From: Paludibacter sp.
GTDB taxonomy: Bacteria > Bacteroidota > Bacteroidia > Bacteroidales > Paludibacteraceae
DNA: 64,000 bases
Reading direction: 5' to 3'
NCBI GenBank assembly: GCA_010365115.1
Contig: JAAFGX010000006.1
Span: 1 to 64,000, forward strand
The notes beneath the pieces were generated by a model. It did no database searches. It was not told the origin of the DNA and saw nothing but the letters and a program-made list of their open reading frames with translations. Shown piece by piece: positions 16,766 through 26,711 of this stretch. Each line of letters begins with the position of its first letter. Position 1 is the first letter of the stretch. The position numbers and the translations under genes were made by a program.

Positions 16766-18817
16766 TTGTGATTTTGATTTATGTATTTCATTTCCAGTTC
16801 CTTAATTTTCAGGATAAGCCGTTGAAAAATAATTAACTTGATTTGCAAAATCTCATAGTAGCATTGGGAATTAATTTCCGATCACATTAAACAGCGAGAG
16901 GGTACCCTTGCGGACACCCTCTCTGAACATAAAGTATTTCTGTAAAATATTCGAATACTGAATATACCACACTGAGTCTGATTTGGATATGTTTACTAAG
17001 TTAGATTTTATCATACTTAATTGCCGCCCGCCTTCCGTTTCGAAGTCATTTTCCCGTCCGTTTTACCGGTCTGTCGGAAAGTTCCCGCAATGGATAGTAG
17101 CTGACAGCCACATCGGTCTTTTCATCGTTTTTACTTTAGCAATTTCAGGCTTTTTGCAAGAAGAATATTTTATAAAACTTCCTATCCATAATCACCGATT
17201 AGCTTGGGACTGTGTTTCAGATGATTTCTCATCGAGTTTTCTGTCCTGAGCTTTTGCAAAGTTTGTGTTTCTGTACAGTTCCTTTTACAGACTTGCACTT
17301 CATCCACTCCAATGTAAAGAACTCAAAATCAACAGTCATTAGTAATTGAAAAATTTGTATATACAGTTTCATTGTTTTGCAATGCAACTATCTTCGGATT
17401 AAAGCTAAACTTTCCCTCTCCGACCTTTATGGGTTTCCGCAATTTTACTCGCTTCGATTGGCGGAAATGATGGTGACTTTTCAGTCTCCTTCATCATTCC
17501 GACTTTCCCATGAAAGTTTTTTTTTATCATATGCTTTTACAGTTTCGCTGCTGCGCATAGTATCTATGCGCTTTTACTGGCTGTTAATTGTCCGTTACAA
17601 CCGTATTGTTCCTTCGTCTCCCCGCCCCGTGAAGGGTTAGGTGAATCAGGTTCATCCGCTGTCCGGTTTCAATTTCTGCATTCCGATGGGTTGATCTGTT
17701 TCGATTATTCTATAGTACCTTCTTCATATTGCTACAAATACGTACTTCTACAAATCGCTTCTACTCCTGACCGATTTACTCTGCGGGTACGTTGACCTAC
17801 AAAATTTCGTTCAGTTACAAACTCATTTCCATACCTAAACATTGAATTCCCTGACTTTTAATTTTTTTGTACTGCATCATCCGGAACTTTAAGTCACAAT
17901 TTTTAAGAACAGGACTGCTCTTTGCTTTTGCGGCCGGAAATGAATATTGGTAACGAATTACTTGTATTGAATTCCCTTTTCCCCGACTACCCGGCTTTCC
18001 TGTCTACGGGAGACAGGATGCGTTTTATGCAAAACGCTCCATAATTATATTTATATAGTCAAATACATTGGTACCAACAGATCGGTAAAAACCTTAAAGC
18101 CATATAAGTTGTTATTCATCGCATTGCATGTTTACACATACAATATAGGAGATAACATTTCTTCGCAGCCAGTTCGTTATTCACACAAAATATCAGTTGC
18201 TTTTGCATTCTGGTTCAATATTTAACTATTGATTTTTTTGGTGTATCAGTATTTCAAAGATCGTTCTACATAGTATTTTATGTTTTGAGTCGAAACTCAT
18301 GCTGCAAATATAATACATGCGATATACGATATGCAAGTTTTTTTACCTGTAGTTACGAACAACTTTTCAACAGCAGTTATGAACATGCTAATGTATTGAT
18401 TATCTGATACACAAAAATCATTTTGTTGATAACTATTGTTTTGTTGATTTTAATTTTTGATAAATTACGGCATGAAAAGAGTCAGTTCATCGTTCTAACT
18501 TGAGCAAATACTTATGTAACATATTGTATTTGATATTATTTTCCCCTGAAAAACAAAGAATCGATTATAATTTGTCAGACAGGATTATTGGGCAATTACA
18601 ATTTGACTTTAAGAAAGTTAGAAAACAACAATCGGAGGAATACTTTATAATTTGTGATTCTTTCTAATATCTTTTACCTAAATTTACCTGCATTTTAAAA
18701 ATAACAATTAATTGGCAGAATTGAATGTCTTCTTGTCCAGCCAGTATATATTTAATTGCCACCCTTCTATTTAATTGTTAATTGTGCTTATTAATTATTA
18801 ACTACTTACTTAAATGT
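16766..18817. other. 2-kb region without an intact gene
   Basis: Both strands lack a convincing reading frame; the longest frames (88 and 87 codons at 16983 and 17377) have no start context or family resemblance. Between about 17000 and 18000 the base composition is less AT-rich than the flanking spacers, as coding DNA is, and there are hairpins: GAGAGGGT/ACCCTCTC (16896-16923), CCTGTCT/AGACAGG (17999-18017), and GCGTTTTATGCAAAACGC (about 18021). It may be a decayed gene or a structured RNA or mobile element remnant. I could not identify it. Confidence 0.35.
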
Positions 18818-20992
18818 ATGCAACTCCTGAAAAAAACCTATATTAAAAAATACCTGAAATACGTTGTTATTGTCTTATCTTCTCTCATTTTTTTATTTGT
18901 GCTGTTCTTTTTTTCAGTGTACACAGGCATCTTTGGACCCTTACCCGATAAAGCAACATTGGCCGCAATAAAGAATGAAGAAGCTTCACAAGTAATTTCT
19001 TCTGACAGCATTATTATTGGAAAGTATTTTGCCGAGAACCGCACCAATATTTCTTGGAATGAAGTACCCAATCATCTTAAGAATGCTTTAATTGCGACTG
19101 AAGACAAACGGTTTTTTACCCACAAAGGCTACGACCTTCAAAGTTATTTTCGGGTTTTCTTTAAAAGTATTCTTTGGGGTAACAGCAAAGGAGGCGGTGG
19201 AAGTACATTGACACAACAACTGATTAAAAATTTATACGGTCGAAATGATTTCAGTGTCCTAAGTATGCCGGTAAACAAAGTGAAGGAAATTATTATTGCC
19301 GCACGTATTGAGGATGTGTTCACCAAAGAGGAAATCTTATTACTGTATCTGAACTCCGTGCCCTTTGGAGAAGATCTTTACGGGGTGGAAACTGCTTCGC
19401 ATCGGTATTTCAACAAGCCTGCCCGCAAATTAAAGGTGGAAGAATCGGCAGTTTTAGTGGGTTTGTTAAAAGCGAATACGTATTTTAATCCTCGTCTTAA
19501 TCCCGAAAAATCACTTGAACGCAGAAATATGGTGTTAAGTTTAATGGAGCAAGAACAGTATTTGTCAGTTGCTGAAGCCGACAGTCTGCGTAAATTGCCA
19601 CTCAACCTCAACTACGAAAACATTAATCTAGAAGCTCCTGCCGGTTACTTTGTATATCAGGTTAAGAAAAAAACACAGGAAATTCTGGAGGATATCAAAA
19701 GCAAAGATGGTAGTGAATATAACCTGGAAAAGGACGGACTCAAAATATACACTACCCTGAATATGCAGGTTCAGAAAATGACCACGGAAGGCATACGCAA
19801 CCATTTGCCTGGAATGCAAAAAGTGCTGGATAATCAACTTCAAAGCCGTAATTTTAAAAAAAATTGGTATAGCAAACAAAAAAAACAGCCCAAAGCCACT
19901 CCTAAAGATTTTGAAAAAAGAGAAATTGAGGTGTTTGATTGGAAAGGGACAGAAACAAAAAGAATGAGTAAAACAGACAGCTTATGGCATTATTATAAAA
20001 TGTTGAATGCTGCCGTGCTTATTACCAATCCCAAAGACGGATCCGTAATAAGCTGGATAGGAGGCAATGATTACAGGAGACTTCCTTTTGATATGGTGCT
20101 TTCTCACCGGCAAATTGCTTCAGCTTTTAAACCTATTCTATATGCTACGGCACTTGAAGGCAATTTTAACCCTTGCACCTATCTAGAAAATGTTCAAAAA
20201 GTATATCCTGAATACGAAAACTGGGAGCCTCAAAATTTTGATCACAAATTCACGAAAGACAGCACTGTGGCTTTGTGGTATGCATTGGTCAACTCGATGA
20301 ACCTGGCAACTGTTGATCTGTACTTCAAAGTTGGACGGGAAAACCTCATCAATACATGCAACAAACTACATTTTCCGCGTACCAAGAATGATGCGCCTTC
20401 AATTGCATTAGGAACGCTCGATTTATCCCTTTTTGAAATTGTACGCGCTTATGGCTCTTTCGCCAATAAGGGTCTTATTACAGAACCGGTAATGATCAAT
20501 AAGATAACCGATGCCAAAGGGACTATATTGTATAAAAGAAAAGCTGCAGAATTCGAAGAAGTATTCAGCCGGGAAACCAGTGAAATGATAACAGCCATTT
20601 TACAAAAAGCCATCAATCAGGGAACGGGAACCCGTATCCGAAACCAATATGGAATCAGAGCTGATCTGGCTGGAAAAACGGGTACTGCCCAAAACTATTC
20701 AAATGCATGGTTTATTGCCTATACGCCCAATTTAGTTGTGGGTACATGGGTTGGCGCCAGCTCACCGGAAGTTCATTTTTACAACGGTATTGGATCGGGA
20801 TCTTCACTTGCATTACCCATTTCTGCAAATGTGCTTCGGGGCATTGAAAATAATTCGGTATTGAGAAAACAGTTCCTCACTCCTTTTTCAATACCAGCAT
20901 CTGTTTATAATGATCTGAATTGTGAACCGTACCACGAAACTGGGGTCAAAGGATTTTTCAAACGCTTATTTCACCGTAAAACCAAACGCTGA
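18818..20992 (+). CDS. class A penicillin-binding protein (transglycosylase/transpeptidase)
   Basis: The 724-aa protein has one N-terminal membrane helix (about 16-38), a GT51 glycosyltransferase domain with catalytic Glu95 in ATEDKRFF, the GGSTLTQQLIKNL motif and a TKEEILLLYLN segment, and a transpeptidase domain with SAFK (Ser435, Lys438), the SMN triad and KTGTAQ. It polymerises and cross-links peptidoglycan at the cytoplasmic membrane. The C-terminus is short and basic. The frame opens at a TTG at 18782; the ATG at 18818 places the basic MQLLKKTYIKKYLK before the membrane helix and is preferred. Confidence 0.93.
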   Translation: MQLLKKTYIKKYLKYVVIVLSSLIFLFVLFFFSVYTGIFGPLPDKATLAAIKNEEASQVISSDSIIIGKYFAENRTNISWNEVPNHLKNALIATEDKRFFTHKGYDLQSYFRVFFKSILWGNSKGGGGSTLTQQLIKNLYGRNDFSVLSMPVNKVKEIIIAARIEDVFTKEEILLLYLNSVPFGEDLYGVETASHRYFNKPARKLKVEESAVLVGLLKANTYFNPRLNPEKSLERRNMVLSLMEQEQYLSVAEADSLRKLPLNLNYENINLEAPAGYFVYQVKKKTQEILEDIKSKDGSEYNLEKDGLKIYTTLNMQVQKMTTEGIRNHLPGMQKVLDNQLQSRNFKKNWYSKQKKQPKATPKDFEKREIEVFDWKGTETKRMSKTDSLWHYYKMLNAAVLITNPKDGSVISWIGGNDYRRLPFDMVLSHRQIASAFKPILYATALEGNFNPCTYLENVQKVYPEYENWEPQNFDHKFTKDSTVALWYALVNSMNLATVDLYFKVGRENLINTCNKLHFPRTKNDAPSIALGTLDLSLFEIVRAYGSFANKGLITEPVMINKITDAKGTILYKRKAAEFEEVFSRETSEMITAILQKAINQGTGTRIRNQYGIRADLAGKTGTAQNYSNAWFIAYTPNLVVGTWVGASSPEVHFYNGIGSGSSLALPISANVLRGIENNSVLRKQFLTPFSIPASVYNDLNCEPYHETGVKGFFKRLFHRKTKR

Positions 20993-21001
20993 AATAAAAA
21001 G

Positions 21002-21305
21002 ATTGGTATAGGCGCTTAGACCGTCCAAATTTTAAATTATTTGCCTCCTGCTTTAGCTGGAGGTTGACTGGATAAAATAATTAAAGTTTTAGCCAAATTG
21101 TATTTGATTAATAAGGACTTATATCTATAAATGTTTTGGCTAAAGCCCCTTAATTATTTATTTTCATCCTCCAGCTAAAGCTGGAGGCAATTGAAATATT
21201 GAAGGTTTAATTCAAAGGATTTGCAGAATTGAACCACAAATGTGATTTTCATAATACACTTTATAACAATTATATAAACAGTGCTATCTAAGCGCCTATA
21301 CCAAT
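21002..21305. mobile_element. 304-bp MITE-like element with perfect 19-bp terminal inverted repeats
   Basis: ATTGGTATAGGCGCTTAGA (21002-21020) and its exact reverse complement (21287-21305) bound a 304-bp non-coding block. Inside are nested inverted repeats: a CCTCC/GGAGG stem around AGCTAAAGCT (about 21167-21190) with a partner near 21044-21063, and TTTAGCCAAA (about 21091) against TTTTGGCTAAA (about 21132). No target-site duplication is evident (flanks G and T). It directly follows the penicillin-binding protein gene. Related termini occur at 2088-2510. Confidence 0.6.
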
Positions 21306-21353
21306 TAAAACATTTACAACTAAGGGATTTAATACACTGAGATGCTCTTAAAA

Positions 21354-21389
21354 AAAATAGCTCACTAGAATTACCTTGTGAGCTATTTT
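21354..21389 (-). terminator. terminator of the OmpA/TSP3 gene
   Basis: AAAATAGCTCAC and GTGAGCTATTTT form a perfect 12-bp stem with a 12-nt loop downstream of the minus-strand gene. Confidence 0.8.
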
Positions 21390-21419
21390 AATTTTTTATC
21401 GTTTGCACATCCCGAACTT

Positions 21420-23111
21420 TTATTCTTCAAAAGTTACTACAAATTCCACACGTCTGTTCTTGGCTTTACCAGCGGATGTTTTATTACTGGCTACCGGTTT
21501 ATTATACCCATATCCTTGTGAAGTAATTCTATTCTCAGTTACACCATTTTCAATAAGATAGGTACGAACTGCAGCAGCACGACTTTGTGACAACCCAATG
21601 TTATAATCATATCCCCCAACATTATCGGTATGACCCTGTACTTCGATCAGATATGTTGGATTAAGAATAAGAACATTTGCAATTTGGTTTAATAAAGGAA
21701 ACGAGAATGGTTTAATATTGGCTTTCCCAGATTCGAATTGAATTCCCTGTAATGCTTTTTTAAATAATGTTTTTGCTTCTTCTTTGACCTCTGGGCAACC
21801 ATCGTTCTTTAATAAGCCTGCTGTTTTCGGACATTTATCCAGATAATCAGCTACACCATCACCATCAGTATCAAGCGGACAACCATTAGCATCCACTAAT
21901 ATGTTTTTAGGTGTGTTAGAACATTTATCAAATTCATCGGCAATGCCATCGCCATCAGCATCAAACTTAAGAACACAACCTGTTGCATCTACTTTCGAAC
22001 CAGCGGGAGTGTCCGGACATTTATCCAGATAATCGGCTACACCATCACCATCAGTATCAAGAGAACAGCCGGCTGCGTCGACTTTCACTCCAGCAGGTGT
22101 ATTTGGGCATTTATCCAGATAATCGGCAACACCATCACCATCTAAATCCCTTGGACAACCTTGTTCATCAACATTCACACCTTTAGGCGTATTCGGACAT
22201 TTATCCAAATAATCGAAAATACCATCTTTATCTACATCGGTTGGACAACCTTTTGAATCAACATTGGCCCCAGCAGGAGTGTCAGCACATTGATCTAAAT
22301 AATCAGCTACACCATCTCCATCGGTATCAACCGGACAACCAGATTTGTCAACGACAACATTTACTGGTGTTTCAGGACAGATATCATATTTATCGGCGAT
22401 TCCATCGTTGTCTGAATCTTTGGCTTTACCAAAACTAAATACAAAACTGAATATATGTTCACCATAAGCATCATAACCTTTTCTGTAAGCAGGATGAGCA
22501 GGAGTGTTAAAAACTATATTTTCAACGCCACCACTTCTGTTTTGATCATGAACATCGCTGTTTGTATAATTATAAACATACTGATATTGAATTCCGAAAT
22601 TATCATTAATTTGATATTTTAAACCAATGCCGACAGGAACAACTAAGTCTATTCCATCAGTAATTATGAGAGGATCAAGACTTGGATTTGTTCCTGATTT
22701 ATCTATCCTTGAATCAATTGTATAACCAGCTATTCCAACTCCTAAACTAATAAATGGAGACCATTTTGAATTTTCTTTAAAAATATAACCATTGTTAAGT
22801 TTATAGCGACCAAATAATGATCCATCTATTTTTATTCCTTCAAATAAATTTACATTACTCTGAAAAAAACCATAACTTCCGTACATTCCTTGTAGACCAA
22901 TATCGAAAGAAGGTGATAAATAAAAGGCTAAAGACAAACCTCCAGCTGGATACATTGCTTGAGAAAAGTTAAATAGGCCATTTCCATAATCCCCGATGTA
23001 TTCGGTTCTCGCAACATTTAAGCCTAAAGCAATCTTATTGTTTGCCGTTTGAGTACTTGCAAATTGCGTAGCAATTAACAATGCCATTAGAAATAAATTT
23101 CGTTTTTTCAT
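21420..23111 (-). CDS. OmpA-family outer membrane protein with TSP3-type calcium repeats
   Basis: The 563-aa precursor has a signal peptide (MKKRNLFLMALLIATQFAST), an eight-strand-like barrel (to about residue 230), then seven to eight thrombospondin type 3 repeats of the D-x-D-x-D-G-(V/I)-A-D-x-x-D-x-C pattern, each with conserved Cys and calcium-binding Asp residues, and a C-terminal OmpA domain (IEVQGHTDNVGG, SRAAAVRTYL, KNRRVEF). It links outer membrane and peptidoglycan. ATG 23111 is chosen because it starts the signal peptide; the frame is open to 23153. Confidence 0.92.
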   Translation of the reverse strand: MKKRNLFLMALLIATQFASTQTANNKIALGLNVARTEYIGDYGNGLFNFSQAMYPAGGLSLAFYLSPSFDIGLQGMYGSYGFFQSNVNLFEGIKIDGSLFGRYKLNNGYIFKENSKWSPFISLGVGIAGYTIDSRIDKSGTNPSLDPLIITDGIDLVVPVGIGLKYQINDNFGIQYQYVYNYTNSDVHDQNRSGGVENIVFNTPAHPAYRKGYDAYGEHIFSFVFSFGKAKDSDNDGIADKYDICPETPVNVVVDKSGCPVDTDGDGVADYLDQCADTPAGANVDSKGCPTDVDKDGIFDYLDKCPNTPKGVNVDEQGCPRDLDGDGVADYLDKCPNTPAGVKVDAAGCSLDTDGDGVADYLDKCPDTPAGSKVDATGCVLKFDADGDGIADEFDKCSNTPKNILVDANGCPLDTDGDGVADYLDKCPKTAGLLKNDGCPEVKEEAKTLFKKALQGIQFESGKANIKPFSFPLLNQIANVLILNPTYLIEVQGHTDNVGGYDYNIGLSQSRAAAVRTYLIENGVTENRITSQGYGYNKPVASNKTSAGKAKNRRVEFVVTFEE

Positions 23112-23604
23112 AACATTAATTTTTATTGGTGAATGTATATTTATATAATGCAAAGGTCACCACAATAAAAAATATATATGTTACATAATTTTAAGGAAAA
23201 GTTGCATATTTCACACTTTAAGGAATTAATATGTGCCCCTTAAATCACCGAAGGAGGACTAGAAGACGAAGTTTATATATTTTAGAGAAAATCGAGACTA
23301 ACAAATGAAAATTTCAAATAGTTCTGATTTACGAATTTGTATTTAAAATTCTTTTTTCAAAAAGTTTGTTAGTTAGGAGCTTATAAGAATGGTGATAATA
23401 GTCTTAAAATTAAATGAAAAAAGTGTTTCATTTAATCATTTGTGTAATTCGAAGTTTGTTTCTTGAGTTGCGGGGCTTAAGGATATGTAGAGTTAGGAAT
23501 TCAAACTAACAATTAATTCATCAAAATGAAAACGTAAATGAGGTTGATAAAGATGTTAACTGAAATTATTCAGAAGTGTTAGAATTTGTAACTACATTCA
23601 TCCA
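23112..23604. other. AT-rich intergenic region
   Basis: About 490 bp upstream of the OmpA/TSP3 gene and downstream of the NlpC/P60 gene hold no reading frame and no clear hairpin. A weak -7-like GACCTTTG reads on the minus strand near 23150. Confidence 0.4.
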
Positions 23605-24117
23605 TTATTTTACACGCCCGCAGCAAACTAAGCTTTTACGAAAAAAATCTTCTTCCATATCACTTATCATTACGCCTCTGGAAGTGGAAGTATGTAAAAA
23701 TTTATGATCCTTGAGATATATACCCACATGGTTAATGTTCTTTTTAGTTTTTCTACTGCTACCACTATTAAAAAAAACAAGATCTCCCTCTCTCAGTCGG
23801 CTCTTTGATATCGTCCTGCAGTTTTTTTTTAGAATATCCGCTGAGTTTCGCTCAATTTTTCTACCATATACATTTTTATAAATGACATACACTAAACCGG
23901 AACAATCGATTCCATTTGGCGACAAACCACCATTCAAATGGCGCACATGCAACCACGAGGCGGCTTCATTGTACAGTGCAAAATTATCATTGTGTTCTTT
24001 TTGTAAACCCAACCTGTCATATACTTGCTGAATTTGCCTTTTTTGCAGCTGACGAGTAGAGTTGCAACCTACAAACACCAACGCTAGCACCCAAATATAT
24101 AAATAATAAGTTTTCAT
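23605..24117 (-). CDS. NlpC/P60-family cell wall endopeptidase lipoprotein
   Basis: The 170-aa precursor has a lipoprotein signal (lipobox VFVGC, Cys18) and a C-terminal NlpC/P60 domain with nucleophile Cys72 in GIDCSGLVY, His130 in NHVGIYL and His142 in FLHTS. The family cleaves D-Glu to diaminopimelate bonds in peptide stems. The start at 24117 opens the signal peptide. The rhomboid gene lies 75 nt upstream on the same strand. Confidence 0.92.
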   Translation of the reverse strand: MKTYYLYIWVLALVFVGCNSTRQLQKRQIQQVYDRLGLQKEHNDNFALYNEAASWLHVRHLNGGLSPNGIDCSGLVYVIYKNVYGRKIERNSADILKKNCRTISKSRLREGDLVFFNSGSSRKTKKNINHVGIYLKDHKFLHTSTSRGVMISDMEEDFFRKSLVCCGRVK

Positions 24118-24192
24118 TCTGTGTATGATATTAAATCGATAGAATGGGAGAAAATGCAATCCGAGTTATTCTGAGTAACAATTATTTGCGCA

Positions 24193-24849
24193 TCAGTATC
24201 CGAAATGAATCAAATCCTTGATAGAAGTCAGTTGAATACTCTCAATGAAATAGGAGAACACGTTGATGTCAGCAAAAATATTAAATACTACGAACATGAA
24301 TATTATTCCGAATAAACCACCCGCTATATGCGCAGAATGATTGACATTGCCGTACTGTTTTTTATCCAGATAAATGGAAGTTAGCACAAAAATGATCCCA
24401 AAAATAAATGCCGGCAGAAAAATCGGTATAAATATTATGCCCATGAAATTCATTGGATATATGAGGATATAGGCAAAAACAAGGGCTGAAACTGCTCCTG
24501 ATGCACCAAGACTTCTGTACCTGTAATTGTTTCTTTCTTTTAACCACGTAGGCAGAATGGAGAAAATCAAACCAAACAGGTACAGCAAAATATACAAAAA
24601 AATGCCAGCTCCCTCACCAAAAACTGCTTTAAACACCTTTTCTATTTCTGTACCAAAAAGATACAGGGCAAACATATTGAAAAAAAGATGCGATAAATCG
24701 GCATGTAAAAACCCGTAGGTTATAAAACGGTACGCTTGTTTGTTTTTTATCGCTTGCGGATAGAAAATATATTTTTCAACAAGGGTGCTGTTATTAAACC
24801 CAATATATGAAATAATGGACGTGATAGCTATAATGATAATGGTTATCAT
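24193..24849 (-). CDS. rhomboid-family intramembrane serine protease
   Basis: The 218-aa protein has six hydrophobic helices, the catalytic Ser117 in LGASGAVSAL and His174 in HSAHIAGGLFG, plus the HADLSHLFFNM loop that is typical of rhomboids. It cleaves membrane proteins within the bilayer. ATG 24849 places the first helix (MITIIIIAITSIISY) at the N-terminus; ATG 24903 would add an 18-residue soluble lead. Confidence 0.92.
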   Translation of the reverse strand: MITIIIIAITSIISYIGFNNSTLVEKYIFYPQAIKNKQAYRFITYGFLHADLSHLFFNMFALYLFGTEIEKVFKAVFGEGAGIFLYILLYLFGLIFSILPTWLKERNNYRYRSLGASGAVSALVFAYILIYPMNFMGIIFIPIFLPAFIFGIIFVLTSIYLDKKQYGNVNHSAHIAGGLFGIIFMFVVFNIFADINVFSYFIESIQLTSIKDLIHFGY

Positions 24850-24920
24850 AGTTGTTTTATTAGTTGTTTTATTCAGTGTACATTTTTGAAATGAAAAAGT
24901 CATTTTGTGAAGTTACTTTG

Positions 24921-24928
24921 CAAATATA
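24921..24928 (-). promoter_or_regulatory. -7 box for the rhomboid gene
   Basis: Minus-strand TATATTTG fits TAnnTTTG, 71 nt upstream of ATG 24849. It would leave an 11-nt leader if the ATG at 24903 were used. Confidence 0.5.
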
Positions 24929-25117
24929 CTCTTTTAAATTAAAAAAACCTCGTTCATAGTTTTGTGTAGATCCTCTCAGCTCTGCTGGATAGTTTATTGA
25001 CAATTAAAAATCGGCGGCTTGCAAAATCAGTGCCAACAGAGTATAAAGCCAAAGGAAATTGAAAGTATTTAATGATATGTTTTGATTTTTTAGGGTCGAA
25101 GGTTGCTAACGAGGGAA

Positions 25118-25168
25118 AAGCGACTTCCTAGCCGCTTGATGGCTATTCAAGCGACTGGGAAGTCGCTT
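25118..25168. repeat. stem-loop with internal hairpin
   Basis: AAGCGACTTCC (25118) and GGAAGTCGCTT (25158) form an 11-bp perfect stem enclosing AGCCGCTTGATGGCT-type sequence. The rest of the 24929-25301 spacer holds no reading frame. It is not followed by a T-run, so it is more likely a dispersed palindrome than a terminator. Confidence 0.55.
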
Positions 25169-25301
25169 GTTCAACACTTAAAACAAGATCAATAAAACAC
25201 ATCATTAAGAATTACGAACTACTAAAAGTATAAGTTCATCAAACTTTTTATTTGCTGACATGTTGTAGTGTTAAGGATTAATCTTTTAAAACTATTCTAA
25301 A

Positions 25302-26705
25302 ATGAAAATCAGCAAACTTTTCTTTGTTTTACTTACAGTTTCTACGCTCTTTTTAATTTACTCTTTCGTGATGGAAAAGCAACAAACCGCAACTGCAAAA
25401 AGCACAAGAGAATTGTATCTGCAATATTGTGCCACTTGCCACGGCGAAAATCTGGATCGATTTGCGGCTCGCCAATGGGTATATGGAAATTCTTTAAAGG
25501 ATGTCTCGTCCACTATAAAAAACGGACGACCTCCTATTGGAATGCCTGGTTATGCTAAAGTTATGAACGATGAACAGATAGCTGCTATGGCAAATTATAT
25601 GATAGCTGAAGTGGCAAAAGTGCCTGCAAACGAACCTTCGCCCTTTCAGGTCAAGGATGTTGTAAAGTCAGCCGGTTTTTCATTTGTTTTGAAAGAAGTA
25701 GCGGGCGAGAACCTATCCATACCTTGGGGGTTGGCATTTTTGCCCAATGGCGATATGCTGGTTACCGAGAAGTCAGGGAAATTATATCAGGTTTCGAAAG
25801 GTGTAATGACCAATATAGAAGGGCTTCCAAAAATTACGGTCAAAGGACAAGGTGGTTTAATGGAAGTGCTTGTTCACCCAAAATTTAATACAAATCAGTT
25901 GATTTATATTTCGTATGCCGACGGTGAATCATCTAATCAGGTGAATACATCGATAGCTAAAGCAGAACTTAGAAACGGTAAGCTACTAAATCTGAAAAAA
26001 ATTGTTCATGCATTGCCAAATTCCAATTCGGGAGTACATTTTGGTTGCCGTATGTTTTTCGATAAAAACGGATATTTGTTCTTTTCCATTGGCGAACGAG
26101 GCACAAAAATGAATGCACAGGATCTGACAAATTATTGCGGAAAAATTCATAGAATTTTTGATGATGGAATGATACCTGCTGACAATCCATTCGTGAAAAC
26201 TCCCGGAGCTATTGCAAGTATCTGGAGTTATGGCCATAGAAATCCGCAAGGTCTTTGGTACGATAAGAAGGCAGATGTGATTTGGGAAAACGAACATGGA
26301 CCCAAAGGTGGCGACGAATTAAATATTATAAAAAAAGGAAAAAATTACGGTTGGCCGGTCATCACTTTTGGAGTGGATTACGATGGCACCATTATTTCGC
26401 CCGACACTGCCAAAGTAGGTATGGAACAACCTGTTTTCTATTGGATTCCTTCCATCGGACCAAGTTCGTTGACTAGAGTTACCAGTCCCATTTATAAGGG
26501 TTGGCAAGGTGATTTTTTGAGTGGCTCGTTAAGCTTTGACTGCCTCGACCGATTGATAATGAAAGGCAACAAAGTGGTTGGTCGCGAAAAACTGTTGCCT
26601 AAAATAGGACGTGTACGCAATGTGGTGGAGGCACCGGATGGTTATATTTATGTAGCTGTAGAAAAATCGGGGAAGGTTTATAAAATAGTTCCATCAATTA
26701 ATTGA
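25302..26705 (+). CDS. cytochrome c-fused PQQ-type sugar dehydrogenase
   Basis: The 467-aa protein has an N-terminal signal or anchor, a class I cytochrome c domain with heme motif CATCH (Cys43, Cys46, His47) and candidate axial Met in IGMPGYAKVM, then a glucose/sorbosone dehydrogenase beta-propeller (SIPWGLAFLPNGDMLVTE, GERGTKMNAQDL, SYGHRNPQGLW). The family oxidises aldoses in the periplasm with PQQ and the fused heme would accept electrons. No PQQ biosynthesis genes are seen here. It ends 6 nt before the TonB receptor gene, suggesting cofactor or substrate import. Confidence 0.9.
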   Translation: MKISKLFFVLLTVSTLFLIYSFVMEKQQTATAKSTRELYLQYCATCHGENLDRFAARQWVYGNSLKDVSSTIKNGRPPIGMPGYAKVMNDEQIAAMANYMIAEVAKVPANEPSPFQVKDVVKSAGFSFVLKEVAGENLSIPWGLAFLPNGDMLVTEKSGKLYQVSKGVMTNIEGLPKITVKGQGGLMEVLVHPKFNTNQLIYISYADGESSNQVNTSIAKAELRNGKLLNLKKIVHALPNSNSGVHFGCRMFFDKNGYLFFSIGERGTKMNAQDLTNYCGKIHRIFDDGMIPADNPFVKTPGAIASIWSYGHRNPQGLWYDKKADVIWENEHGPKGGDELNIIKKGKNYGWPVITFGVDYDGTIISPDTAKVGMEQPVFYWIPSIGPSSLTRVTSPIYKGWQGDFLSGSLSFDCLDRLIMKGNKVVGREKLLPKIGRVRNVVEAPDGYIYVAVEKSGKVYKIVPSIN

Positions 26706-26711
26706 TAAAAA

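Noticed and set aside
16983-17640. Two plus-strand frames of 88 and 87 codons
   Set aside because: Low-complexity aromatic/Ser-rich translations with no ribosome-binding site, promoter or family resemblance; treated as part of a gene-free region.
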